From Lutjanus erythropterus (Eukaryota > Chordata > Actinopteri > Lutjaniformes > Lutjanidae): a DNA stretch of 64,000 bases. Shown here piece by piece: positions 1-10,725 of the stretch (positions within the stretch are counted from its first letter, which is position 1; every line of letters starts with the position of its first letter). The translations under genes and the position numbers were made by a program. Where the stretch lies: contig CM034599.1 in NCBI GenBank assembly GCA_020091685.1, positions 41,589,279 to 41,653,278 of the forward strand. Reading direction: 5' to 3'. Under the pieces are notes generated by a model. It was not told the DNA's origin. It saw nothing but the letters and a program-made list of their open reading frames with translations, and ran no database searches.

Positions 1-679
1 CACCAGAGGAGCTGGACCTTTTTGTTTTTTTCTGTCAACCCTCCCTGCTATGTATGTTCACAAAGTAACTTTAAAATAGTTCACTCCTCTGGTCAGGCAA
101 CATGAACAGAGAAACTAACTAGCTTCCAGTTAACAGTTGAGCGAGTTCTGCTCTTCTTTGGGTTGCTGCGGCAGGCTGAGAAGCAAGACTGAAGATAAAT
201 CCACCTTTTAACCCCAAAAGTTTAAAAACAAACTCTGAGCTTTCCTTTTTTATTATTATTTTGTTTGTTTTTTAAATACACCATTAGATGTGTTCCATTT
301 CTTTCCCTCTACCAAAAATAAAGAGCCCACCTAGCCCACATGGAAGAGCTTGAAATGATTTCCAAAGTGGAACAGCTCACAAGTTTTGTTCCACTACCAA
401 AACCTGACTTTTTATTGAGCAAATTAAAGTGAGCAAATATATATTAAGCTCATCTGGCAATGTGGCCTCACATGTGATGGGGCTGCTCCTACCTTTGTAG
501 CTTGTGATGTTCTGAATCTCTTGCCAGACATCATTGCTGTTGTTGGTGTTGAGGTCTGTCTCCAGTCTCTTCTGGTTTCTCCATTTTCCCTCTTAGATGG
601 ATGGCATTGTGGTCCATGCAGAGACACTGATCATTGACCAAACTGGAGTTAGAGCTGACTCAGACAAGGTGTTACAACA
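1..679. other. AT-rich noncoding flank
   Basis: No coding pattern, RNA gene or recognised repeat is seen. There are short T-rich runs near 240-275. The only frame over 60 codons (minus, 424-627) has no domain-like composition and is taken as chance. Confidence 0.5.
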
Positions 680-1717
680 TACACTGATCAGGCATAACAT
701 TATGAGCACTGACAGGTGAAGTGAATAACATTGATTATCTCTTCATCATGGCACCTGTTAGTGGGTGGGATATATTAGGCAGCAAGTGAACATTTTGTCC
801 TCAAAGTTGACGTGTTAGAAGCAGGAAAAATGGACAAGCGTAAAGATTTGAGTTTGACAAGGGCCAAATTGTGATGGTTAGACCACTGGGTCAGAGCATC
901 TCCAAAACTGCAGATTTTGTGGGGTGTTCCTGGTCTGCAGTGGTCAGTATCTATCAAAAGTGGTCCAAGGAAGGAACAGTAGTGAACCGGTGACAGGGTC
1001 ATGGGCGGCCAAGACTCACTGATGCACGTGGGGAGTGAAGGAGTCCATGCTGACCCCTGTGCACCACCGAAAGCACCAACAATCGGCACGTGAGCATCAG
1101 AACTGGACCATGGAACAATGGAAGAAGGTGGCCTGGTCTGATGAATCGTGTTTTCTTTCACATCACGTGGATGGCTGGGTGTGTGTGCGTCACTTACCTG
1201 GGGAACACATGGCACCAGGATGCACTATGGGAAGAAGGCAAGCTGGCGGAGGCAGTGTGATGCTTTGGGCAATTTTCTGCTGGGAAACCTAAGCATTGCT
1301 GCAGACCATGTACACCCTTTCATGGAAACAGTATTCCCTGATGGCTGTGGCCTCTTTCAGCAGGATAATGCACCGTGCCACAAAGCAAAAATGACTCAAC
1401 AATGCTATCCACAACAAGTTTGAGGTGTTGACTTGGCCTCCAAATTCCCCAGATCTCAATCCAATCGAGCATCTGTGGGATGTGCTGGACAAACAAGTCC
1501 GATCCATGGAGGCCCCACCTCGCAACTTACAGGATTTAAAGGATCTGCTGCTAACAGCTTGGTACCAGATACCACAGCACACCTTCAGGGGTCTAGAGGA
1601 GTCCACTATTACTATAGTGACTATTTTATATTTTTTCTATATAGACTATTTTGGCGGCAAAAGGGGGACCAACACAGTATTAGGCAGGTGGTCATAATGT
1701 TATACCTAATCGGTGTA
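680..1717 (+). mobile_element. Tc1/mariner-type DNA transposon, decayed, both ends present
   Basis: The ends are inverted repeats. The left end begins at the TA of 680-681 with CACTGATCAGGCATAACATT. The right end, read in reverse, begins CACCGATTAGGTATAACATT and stops at the TA of 1716-1717. The ends match at most positions for about 35 bp, and TA is the standard Tc1/mariner target duplication. The interior encodes a broken transposase on the plus strand. At about 1.04 kb it is shorter than the 1.2-1.6 kb usual for complete Tc1-like elements, and sequence is missing after about 1030, where the N-terminal part jumps to the catalytic domain. The copy cannot encode a working transposase but keeps both ends. 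Confidence 0.9.
830..1606 (+). pseudogene. Tc1-like transposase remnant (DDE family)
   Basis: An ATG at 830 opens an N-terminal piece that soon hits stops, so the DNA-binding region is largely unreadable. The catalytic domain survives in three frame-shifted pieces. The first Asp lies in WSDESCF (codon 1140-1142), the second in QQDNAPCHKA (codon 1364-1366), and the Glu in SPDLNPIEHLWD (codon 1467-1469). The spacing between the last two fits DD34E once one frameshift is allowed. The reading frame changes between about 1250 and 1290 and again near 1423. The end of homology is set at the LEES motif near 1606. It lies inside the terminal inverted repeats of the 680-1717 element. Nonfunctional as it stands. 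Confidence 0.88.
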
Positions 1718-1938
1718 TAAGAGCTCACAGATATGAGAGGGATGAGATGGTTTCTGGGAAATGGTGGAGATGATTTAATCATTTATGCAAATACCTTCCT
1801 GACCTAGTTAACAACACAGCCACTGGAACGCAACTGAGTGCAAAAAACATGCAGACTTGTAGAGGCCTTTGACAACATGAAACAATAAATGAGCCATGGT
1901 TTGGATAGCACTTTTGCTACCCAAGGACACAGATGATA
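1718..1938. other. Spacer between Tc1 element and Gypsy remnant
   Basis: No signal of its own. It may hold unreadable upstream Gypsy pol sequence, because the retroelement reading begins without a clear boundary at about 1939. Confidence 0.35.
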
Positions 1939-3180
1939 ATCTCACCTGATGCATTTTCTAGACTGGGAGCTGTGTTGTTCCAGAGACAAAAGGATAGTAC
2001 ATTAAAATCAATTACATATGCTTCTAGACTGCTTGATTAGCACTAAACATTGCAAATACCCTCCAAATAGAAAAGGAGAGTTTAGCTATCACATGGGCTT
2101 GTGAGCGATTCTCAGACTTCCTGATTGGTGGTGTGTTTCACATAAGAACTGACCATAAGTCTCTGGGATGAAAGAACTTGGACCAGTTAACTAGACATAG
2201 AAAATATAGAAAAAGCATACAAGTAGTGATTCCTAAATTGCAGCACAAGGAGAGTTTTGGACTGCACGCTGGTCACCAAGGCAAAGCAAAACGTTGAGCT
2301 TGAGCAAAATACTATGATCAATATGATGACTTGTATTGAGAATGCAACTCCAAAGGATGGTGGGTTGTGACATATATGTAAAAGAATGAAAGACCCATAG
2401 AGAAACACTGCTGCCAACTGAACAGTCCCAGACCGTGGGAAATGGTTGGTACTGATTTGATTTTTAGTGGTAATTGTATCATTTCTCAAGGTACAATGGA
2501 ATTGCTAAATCCACCTTAACTGCAGCACTTGCAGTAATTAAACAATTTAAGTAAATATTGGAACTTAATGTCATACCAGCCAATGTCGGGGTAGATAACA
2601 GTTTCCAGTTTTCTGCAGACATCTTCAGCCCTCAAATTGGGGATTTGGTCATACCACCTCCAGCCCAAAATATCCTCAGACCACTGGGGAGACAGAATGA
2701 GTGCTTATCCACAGAAGACACTTAACTGTCCAAACCAAAGACCCATATTTGGCTGTCATGGCACATCGTGCCACACCACAAGCTCTGCACATTAGGAGGA
2801 AACAATCTAACATAGTGCCTGTTTTGCCAAAACTGAGGGAGAGAGAACAGAGGGACAGAGAGAAACAGAGGAAAAATTGGTGAACAGTCTCATGACTTAT
2901 TCAGACTGAACCCAGGTCATATTTGGGTCACTGGCATAAAGGAAAAAGTGTCGGTGAGGTCAGAGCAGGCATACCATGATCCTACCCTGAGACCCATGTG
3001 TTGCAGCTGTAGCCATCTTGTCTCTCTTCCATTGGCTCCTCCTGGACATATGGACTGAAAGAATCCCACTCTGCACTCTCCAGAAGCTTCTACACCTTCA
3101 CAGAGCCAAGAGACAGAGAAGCTGTATCCCCCTAAAGAAAGAAATCCCCCAGGGTACCATACAGACTGGGTAGAATTAGG
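1939..3180 (+). pseudogene. Decayed Ty3/Gypsy-type retrotransposon pol (RNase H and integrase)
   Basis: RT-linked RNase H begins at 1939 with PDAFSRLGAVLFQ, the usual DASSxGLGAVL pattern, then ITYASRLL. After a frameshift the frame from 2058 reads IEKESLAITWACERF and FHIRTDHKSL, both classic Gypsy RNase H motifs, then a TGA. Integrase follows: PWEMVGTDL near 2433-2460 holds the first catalytic Asp, VDNS and QFSAD near 2590-2620 the second, and HTTSSPKYPQTTGETE at 2653-2697 the Glu region. DPYLAVMAHRATP at about 2740-2778 is the typical downstream motif. Stops and frameshifts are frequent. No LTRs, gag or primer site are seen, so both ends are open; the 3' limit is a guess. An old, inactive fragment. 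Confidence 0.85.
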
Positions 3181-3688
3181 TAGAAGGTACTGTCAGCTGT
3201 CTGCATGAGGCAGAATAATTCCCTCACTCCCCTGAAGGAATGGGTAGTCCACCCCACCATCATGGTTTGGTCAAAGTATTTGCAGTAGAGTAATTTTCCT
3301 CTACCACCCCCTAGCAGTTACATGATATTACTTGATGAGGGTGAGGAAGATGTGCATGGTCATCTGTGTTCAATGCTTAAAGCCTGTGTAAAGGTAAAGG
3401 GGCGTTTTTCTTCACAACACATTATACATGTTAGAACACAGTTCCTGAAAACATGTGAATAGACATACAACTATGTAGAACTGAGTTATTGAGTCAGATG
3501 GATAAACAGTTAAGGAGATTTTGGGCAAACTGAAACATGGTTTGGTGACGTCCTGGAGACATGGTCCCACAACAGCCGCATGAATAACAGAGAAATGACG
3601 CTCCTCCCCCTCCCCTCACCCTCCCAAACAGTCAGTTATGAACGTACCTTCAGCATCTCTCTCAGTCCAAATCAGCCCAGCAGTTCAC
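3181..3688. other. Noncoding, no recognised element
   Basis: No motif or repeat structure stands out. A C-rich stretch (CTCCCCCTCCCC) is near 3602-3625. Part may be the unreadable tail of the Gypsy remnant. Confidence 0.35.
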
Positions 3689-3912
3689 TTCAGCTCACAT
3701 GAGTTCCAAGAACCCGACACAGAAGAAAAGCAAAAATATCCTGTCACCATCCTCAGATTCTGGTTGCTCAAACATATCTGGACAATAAAGTTACTAGATG
3801 CCGTGTTCATGTTTCAGGTAATTTTCAGCTCACATGAGTTCCAACAACCCAACACACAAGAAAAACAAAAATATCCCATCACAATCCCCAGATTCTGGTT
3901 GCTCAAACATGT
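3689..3912. repeat. Two-copy direct duplication, 135-bp period
   Basis: Copy A (3689-3777) and copy B (3824-3912) are both 89 bp and match at roughly nine positions in ten, including TTCAGCTCACATGAGTTCCA at the start and CAGATTCTGGTTGCTCAAAC near the end. They are separated by 46 bp that is not duplicated. A short third echo, TTTTCAGCTC, follows at about 3920. The 112-codon frame over this block (3638-3976) merely reads through the duplication. Confidence 0.75.
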
Positions 3913-4050
3913 CAGGTCATTTTTCAGCTCAGAGTTGTTGTTTTTTTCTTTTCAGCTGCATCTGCAGCTCAAATAGTTAATCCACTTTTATAACAATACA
4001 TAATTATTCATAACTGCAAATTTGTGGAGAACAAACATTTATCAGTGAAC

Positions 4051-4360
4051 AAGGACCAGTGTGCAGGAATTAGTGGCATCTAGCACCTACAAAGCTTGTA
4101 GGAGAAAGCACAATGGGCATGAAACTTGGGCAAATTGCAGAAAGACGAATCTTGAGCCAGTGTTTGGTTTCTCCATTTTAGGCGACTATAGAAACATGGC
4201 AATGCCACGTGGCAGACTCCATGGAAGAAGACCTGCAGTCTACACTGTCAAAATGTGTCATTTTAATGTACATAAAACACATTGGTTCTTATTTCTAGGC
4301 ATCTACACTCTGATAAGTGTCTGCCAATAGAGTCTCCTAAATGTTATGCACTTAACTTTT
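4051..4360 (+). mobile_element. Fish TIR MITE, near full length
   Basis: The left end reads GGACCAGTGTGCAGGAATTA. The middle contains GAGCCAGTGTTTGGTTTCTC and CTATAGAAACATGG. The right end carries TTCTTATTTCTAGGC and CTGCCAATAGAGTCTCC. I recognise this order as an abundant percomorph nonautonomous element whose ends both derive from a GGTCCAGTGTGTAGGATTTA terminal repeat. A second, inverted copy lies at 43541-43868. It has no coding capacity; the 89-codon frame over it is incidental. Superfamily not determined from sequence alone. Confidence 0.75.
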
Positions 4361-4630
4361 AAGACTTTTATTTGCAGGATGAGTCAGTTCTTCCCCATTA
4401 TGAAACTTAATTAAAGGGTCTTATAAAAAAGTAGCACAGTTTGGGATAGAAATTAAATTATATTTTAAATTTTACATCCAAGCTACAAATTACAAACAAG
4501 CTATACCTGGTGAGCTGGTGATCCCATTGATTATTTCATTTAGTGAGAGGAAAGAAAAAGAACTAAATCTGCAAGGAAAAATGAGTGACTGAGGCTAATA
4601 CCATGATGTACCATCTTAAGGCTCTAAGAT
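4361..4630. other. AT-rich noncoding
   Basis: No feature recognised. Confidence 0.4.
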
Positions 4631-4890
4631 CTTTTTAATGTATTCTCCTCTGTGGCCGGGGCCTGAAAGGGAAAGGGAAAGAGGAGAGCTGAATGGATTC
4701 CATTAATTTAATTGAAGCAAGCCCTGACAAGAGATAAAACATCTTGGGCCCACATCTCTTCAGGGTTGGCGCTGGGCTTCATAGTAAACAAGCTGTGATC
4801 CGTAAACAAAGCCCAGAGAGCACCGCCACGCTCTACAGAGACTTCAAGGCCATGGAATATGTCAGAGATGGGCTTGAATGGATACTGAAG
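4631..4890. promoter_or_regulatory. Possible conserved noncoding block
   Basis: This is complex, non-repetitive sequence with a homeodomain-like core in CCATTAATTTAATTGAAGC (about 4699) and a forkhead-like GTAAACAAAG (about 4802). The base composition is more balanced than in the neighbours. That is typical of vertebrate conserved noncoding elements but does not prove one. No coding frame or splice pattern is convincing. Confidence 0.25.
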
Positions 4891-4893
4891 TGC

Positions 4894-4919
4894 CCCCCCA
4901 CCCCCACCCCCAAGACACA

Positions 4920-4984
<65 letters not shown>
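4894..4984. repeat. (CA)n microsatellite with C-rich head
   Basis: A C-rich stretch (about 4894-4913) leads into an uninterrupted CA run at about 4923-4984, roughly 31 units. The 157-codon plus and 90-codon minus frames crossing it are artefacts of the repeat. Confidence 0.97.
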
Positions 4985-4986
<2 letters not shown>

Positions 4987-7413
4987 AAGTATTCAAGCTG
5001 CATTGTGGCCATTGTGCCTCGGCTTGTGGATATTTTGATGCTGGTAGCGAGCTATTTCAGTGACAGTACCTGCAGTGGATCAAGCAGAAAGAGAGACATC
5101 CACTCCAACAAGGGCACTGAAATATGGATAGCATTGTTGAATTCTAGAGATAAGAACCACTTCCACTTTGATGTGTCCCCATCGGATATTATACACCCAC
5201 ACAATAATGCACTGTAAGCTAATGTATACCATTTCACACATAATCTTCATGACAAATATGTTAGTTAATTCCACAAATTTTCATTTCATTGTGAGGAAAG
5301 ACACAGTAACTTATCTAACCCGAACCCTACCTGACAGTCTGTACTATGAAATACTATACCAGGTGAAAACAGTATATCTGAATCCAGCCCGCTGGTGTTG
5401 AAAACCCTGTGAATGCGTGAATGTGCTGAATACTGAGCGTGTAAAGCGCATGTTGTTTGGCCACTCAAAAAGCAACTGGTATTTGGATATGTCACATTCT
5501 TCCCTGAATTGTTCCTCAGCAGGCACTGGCTTTTCACTCAGGTTGAATAGCAACACAAAACCCAGCAGAATCCATTAAAGGAGGAATAGCTTTATCTTCA
5601 GAACAGTGAGAGTAGATGGCTCGGACAATACAAGCCATCTACCACAAACTGGGCCTGCATGGCCTACAAATGTGTCTTATGAACAGAATGCCAAGGTTAC
5701 AGCCTTTGTCCAGATCTCTAAGCTCTGCTGGTAATACAGTTGCATTGTGGTGTGAATATGGACCTATTTCACCCTAAAAATCATCACATGCTGGTGCTGC
5801 CTCTGTACGTTTATCCTTAATTGTATATTATATCCTTGTTTGATAAATGCTGCTGCAATATCATTAAACTGATCCAACTGACAGATTTGATGCGAACACA
5901 TTAAGTAGAATGCAAACTCAGTTGCTATCTTGTAGATTTCCCTATTTGTGCTGCGCTCAGAAGAAACATGGCTTTGTGTCCAGCCACTTTTTACAATTGT
6001 GAGAGGAAAGACAGGGCTTTTGGGGAGAGCCTTTCCTGTTACACACCAGTTAAAATGCACAGATCAGTCCATGTGGAAACTAGGATATAATTATTATTGA
6101 GTAATCAGACAGTTAAGATTAGCATATTTAGGCTCTGAAAGAAGTGGACAGAGTTTCTCTGTCTAAAAGGTGAAGCCAATGTGAAAGAAGAAGTCTGATT
6201 GTACAGAAGTCAATAGAAAAATGACCCTACTTCCAGCTTGACTTGTTACCACAGTAAACAGTTTCCTAACAAGTTTATGATCTCAGTTAGTAGTTTTAAT
6301 ACTTCATCCATATAGCATGATGCTCATTTTGTGAATTGTAGTCAGTTTTCGTGCAAAATAGACAATAAAGCTACTAACTACTATACCAACTACTATACCA
6401 AATATTACTAACCAACTACTTTTAGATTTACAAGTCACTGCCATTGAGAACCATCCTTCAGGATACGGCCATAGCATTAATTAATTGTATTTGTTTTTTT
6501 GGTGCTGTCTATGCTTTCATCCCAGAACTTTCACAGCATATTTTCAGATAAAGAAAATTAATTTTAACATTTTGGTCTTATAAAAATGTCTTGTCCATAC
6601 TCAGAGACACTCAGGGCCTGGTGAGATAGAGCACATCTGGCAGGTTGCAAAGCATGAGGTGCATTGAATTGCCTTATTTGTTGAAGCTTGTGAACTGTAC
6701 CTTTTATTTTGGTTAGCTAGAAGTACTGTAGTTAACTTCCCAGTTAGTTAACTGCCTAAACATCTGCATAAAAATGGACTGGCAGAGGACATTGTCTCAG
6801 GCTCTGATTGAGGATGAGGGGTTGCTTCCAAGTACTATGCAAAGCACAGGAAACAGAGATCCGTGTGGGTTCATGTTGAAAGTGAGCTAACATTAGCTTA
6901 GCAGAAACTATGTTACCAGTTATTAGTATGGTTTCAATGAATGAAATCAACTTACCTGAAATCTCAAGTAACCCCTGGGTGCTGTTTTCTGTTAAAATCT
7001 TGGTAACTACAGTTGGTAAAACTGTATAGATCTGGATGTCCAGCAGAAGCCACCATTGTCCTCTGTGATTGTTGTTGTCCAGCATCTGCTAACTTTGCTG
7101 TCACCGATACAGAAGGCTTGTCTCTCAATTAATCCAGTTGGACAATAGGAAAAATGTGAATGATGTCAGGCACTTTTCTTCTCTGAGTTTAAGTGTTGAA
7201 GTGTTCTGAGTGTTCCTGCAAAAACATGAGGCACTCTGGGCGTCTTAAAACAAGGCACGAGCAATGAGCCAGAGCCCTTACTGACAATAGAAAACAACTA
7301 GAAAAAAGTGTGCTCTATCTAATCGGGCCCCTAAAGAGACCAAGAGCTTCAACCATGATCACCCCCTTATTTCCTTTTTGCCTTTTCAAATATCATATTC
7401 ATATTCATCATAT

Positions 7414-7448
<35 letters not shown>

Positions 7449-9747
7449 TCATCACATAATATGTGCACAGTAGCCCAAGTACTTACCATTAAAAGCCAAA
7501 AAATCACATTTTAGACAGAATTTGGAAGGCACAGTGAGCTCTAGTTTTGGTTGACAGGACTCAAAATGAGAGTGGTTGGTTTTCCCTGGTTTGTAGCTTC
7601 TGTCTGTCAAGAGGACCTGATTTACATAAAATTGAACATGTCTTAATGTCTCCACGTTGCACAAACTGACCATTACTCAAAGTAAGGGCTGTCATGTCTC
7701 CAGTGTTTGAATCCTTATGTGTGAATGAAGTTTCAGACATCTGTCTTTCCCTCTGTTTTCACCTGTGCGTAGTCTAGTCTATATTTGTGGACTGAACTAG
7801 TTGAGGAGTAGAGTGTGTTGAAGCTTGAACCAGGTTACTCTCTGGAACTCATCCTGTTTACTCTCTCTTGATTAGATTTTTTTAACCATAAATGCTGATC
7901 AGAATTACATGTCATTGTGATTCAGCAACTTTTTCCAAGTTCACTAAAAGCAAATCTCACATGTTTCATAAGTACACAGTCCTGCTACGATCAGTGATTT
8001 TTTAAATAAGCTATTAAATTTTCATTTCTGGTGGCATTTAGGATTACTCTGGAGCTGGTCACAAGCAAAATAAAAAAACAAAATAAATAAAACACAAAGT
8101 ATCAATATATAATAAATGCATGTTATGTTTACAGCTAGCTCTCATCCAAAAGCAGAAGAAAATTGAACAAAACTAACTTTTAAACATCACAGCAAATGAT
8201 GACGAGATACATTAACACTTTATTATTAGATAAAAATTAGTATATTAAAATGTACAGTGTTCTTTTACACTTGTTCTTGTTCTCTCTGCAGTATCATTAA
8301 TAAGATAGCATTAGAATAAACTCCAGGCAACAGTTGAATTTAATTGCTGATCTAGAATCATTGTCATTACCCCAAATGCAATATTGACCAATATAAGAGA
8401 AAAATCAAATAATTATTAAAAACAAATGTTAACACTAACACAGTTAATGATTGCAAGTTAGTAAGATAGCCTGCTGCCTTGATAATTTATCATTCATTGT
8501 CATATCAAAGGCACTGAATGGCAGCCTGTTCTCATTCCCAGCTCGTCAATTAAAACATATTATAACCTCCCCTCTGTGACTCATACACACAGAGGCGTCA
8601 TTATATGTATCTATTTGTTCAACCAACAAAATCAGCTGTATCTGTATATGGACAGAAGACCAGAAGTGGGCATGCTTTATAGCAGAAGTTATGTTAAATC
8701 CGGTAAATTTTCATTGACAATGTAAGTGTTGTGCCAAAAAAGCATCAAAATGTTTTATTATTGCCATATAATCATGAAATATGTTTGCACATCCTCATAC
8801 TGCACTTTTTATGTATCTTTCTTTGGATTTCTAACTAAACTACATTTTATGCATTTTATGCAACTACATTTTATCTTAAGCCCACCACCTCCCATTCAGT
8901 TGGGGGGATATTGAAAAATCAAATACACAAGTATATAAATTTGTCCTCATTAAATTTATTAAATAAGGTAGATAAGACCTTTCTTACCCATTTTGTGGTA
9001 ATTATGGAACTGATTTTTTTCTAAATAATAATGAGCAACTTCAGATAGAAGACATGTTGGTTTCCATAACATGCTTTCCAGAATAATGTATTCGGTCTCT
9101 TGTGCATCCTGAGAGCACTGGACCCATTAGGGGCTGAAAGAGATGCACTGGACTTTGAAGTGACTTGAATGTAAACCCATCCATGGCTGTATGAGATCCA
9201 CCAGGCTCCATGTATAAAGAGTGAGAAGTCCAAATACGGAGGAGGTGGAGAGGATGGACGACTGAAAAAAAACTTTCACAAAGAGATTTGGGTTCATGTC
9301 CAAAGCGGAGACCAAACCATTATTTTACATGTAAGTTTTAAGGTACATAACATTGTGTTAGTCACATCACTTGGCAGCGTCTGGTACAGCCACAGTGACA
9401 AACCAGTTGATGAGCTGGGATGAGAAGGGGTTTGAGGCTCACAGCATCTCAGCGCCACAAATGAGTTAACATAGGCGTGAATGGAGAGCTTGGTGCACCT
9501 CACACAGATGTTAAAGGGTATCTTGTATCTTGACATAACTAGCAGAAAAAATTCTTACAACTCAGTTTTGTCCTGTTTTCTTCTGTTTTTGAAAGAACTA
9601 GGTCATTTATGCATACATATTTATCATCTGCACCACGAAGAGAGACATCACCACTTGATGTATTCTGTTGTGGGGTAACATTTAATTACACCCAGGTTAC
9701 TGCCACTGTTTGACATATATAAGAAGCTAGTGATATACAGTGACATC
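4985..9747. other. Long noncoding stretch without recognised element
   Basis: Several frames of 60-109 codons occur on both strands but overlap each other, lack domain motifs and look like chance. Small features: a degenerate CAACTACTATAC tandem at about 6370-6425, an ATC microsatellite (separate entry), and a short CCTCTGTG...CACAGAGG inverted repeat around 8573-8594 that spans TGACTCA. I see no transposon ends. Confidence 0.45.
7414..7448. repeat. (ATC)n microsatellite
   Basis: About 11-12 uninterrupted ATC units, with imperfect ATTC/ATC units on both sides from about 7390 to 7455. Confidence 0.95.
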
Positions 9748-9795
9748 CAGGGGCGCAACTACCTACTTTCTGAGGGGTATGCAGACACATTACAG

Positions 9796-9825
9796 CCCCC
9801 CCCCCCCCCCTTTTTTTTTTTTTTT
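9796..9825. repeat. C15-T15 homopolymer junction
   Basis: Fifteen C are followed directly by fifteen T, inside the hAT element just past its left end. Such runs are prone to assembly error, so exact lengths are doubtful. Confidence 0.9.
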
Positions 9826-10609
9826 CCTTTTCTTCAATGTTTATGTGTATAAATCTTATTTATTCATGGACTTATAAAATATAAGACTTTTATTACAGAC
9901 TTTTATTTTAAGTAACATATTAATTAGTTTTTTGTGGCCTCACTAGTTTAATTATTCCTACCGGATGTCATCACTGGTCTCCTCTATAGCAGATGCCGTC
10001 ACTGACCTCATATCTGTCTCCTTCACCCCTTGCCTGTGTTTTTCTCCGCTAATTCATATGGTCAAACAAGCATTGTTTAATAGCTTTGAATAAATTACAC
10101 ATCTTGCTAATGCAATTTTTCAATATAAATAATATTTAGAAATCAATCATTTGATATCAAGTGACTGTTCCTACACTTCCACCTAATATTAGACCAACCT
10201 TTCGTCTTCCCCTGTCTCTCCTGATTCTCTCTCTCTCTTCTTCTCTTCTTTCTCTCCATTCTCACATCTGAATCACATGAACTTTCTGTTAAGGAGGTTT
10301 AAAAAATACAGCAGTCAAACCACATACAAAAAACATGAAATTTTAATTTTAAATTATATTTGTATTGGATCAGTTTGGAAATCCTTTGGAGAAATCATTT
10401 TTTAAATAAACTCAATAATATCTCATTGGAAATGAAATGAAATCATATTCCTGACATCTAAATACTAAGTGACGTTTTGAAAGAATGAAGAACGTGTTTC
10501 AGTATCAGATCCTTCCTCCCACAGTTGCAAGACCTGTTGTTTTACTAGTAGTTGCTTTAGCTAACCTGAATATTTACAAGCCTCATCCTGATACACTGAC
10601 GTAACTTAC

Positions 10610-10725
10610 CCACTGTCTTTCAACCACTTTGAAAAGCTTTTTTTCATCCCTTCGAAAGATTTCTCCTTCTCACTCTTCCGGTTTCTACTTTGTGCCCCTG
10701 AGAGCTTTCTTTTCTGCCTCTCCAT
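10610..10725 (-). pseudogene. hAT transposase first coding exon (ZMYM-like family), orphaned
   Basis: Reading from the ATG at 10725 down to 10610, the peptide contains KRKLSGAQSRNRKSEKEK, the basic N-terminal motif (K-LSGAQ-RK-K-EKE) of fish hAT proteins often annotated as ZMYM-type. The frame stays open for about 39 codons and meets a consensus splice donor, GTAAGT, at 10609-10604. This places it as a first coding exon. The expected zinc-finger and hAT dimerisation exons are not readable to its left, so the gene is truncated. The frame is open 52 codons further upstream, but the family motif favours this start. It lies about 320 bp inside the element's right end. Confidence 0.7.

Noticed and set aside
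4061..4330. 89-codon plus-strand frame
   Set aside because: Entirely within the MITE at 4051-4360.
4744..5217. 157-codon plus-strand frame
   Set aside because: It exists because the CA microsatellite stays open in several frames (a Thr/His run); no domain on either side.
7385..7455. CRISPR-like array of short repeats
   Set aside because: It is a plain ATC microsatellite with no spacers, in vertebrate-type DNA.
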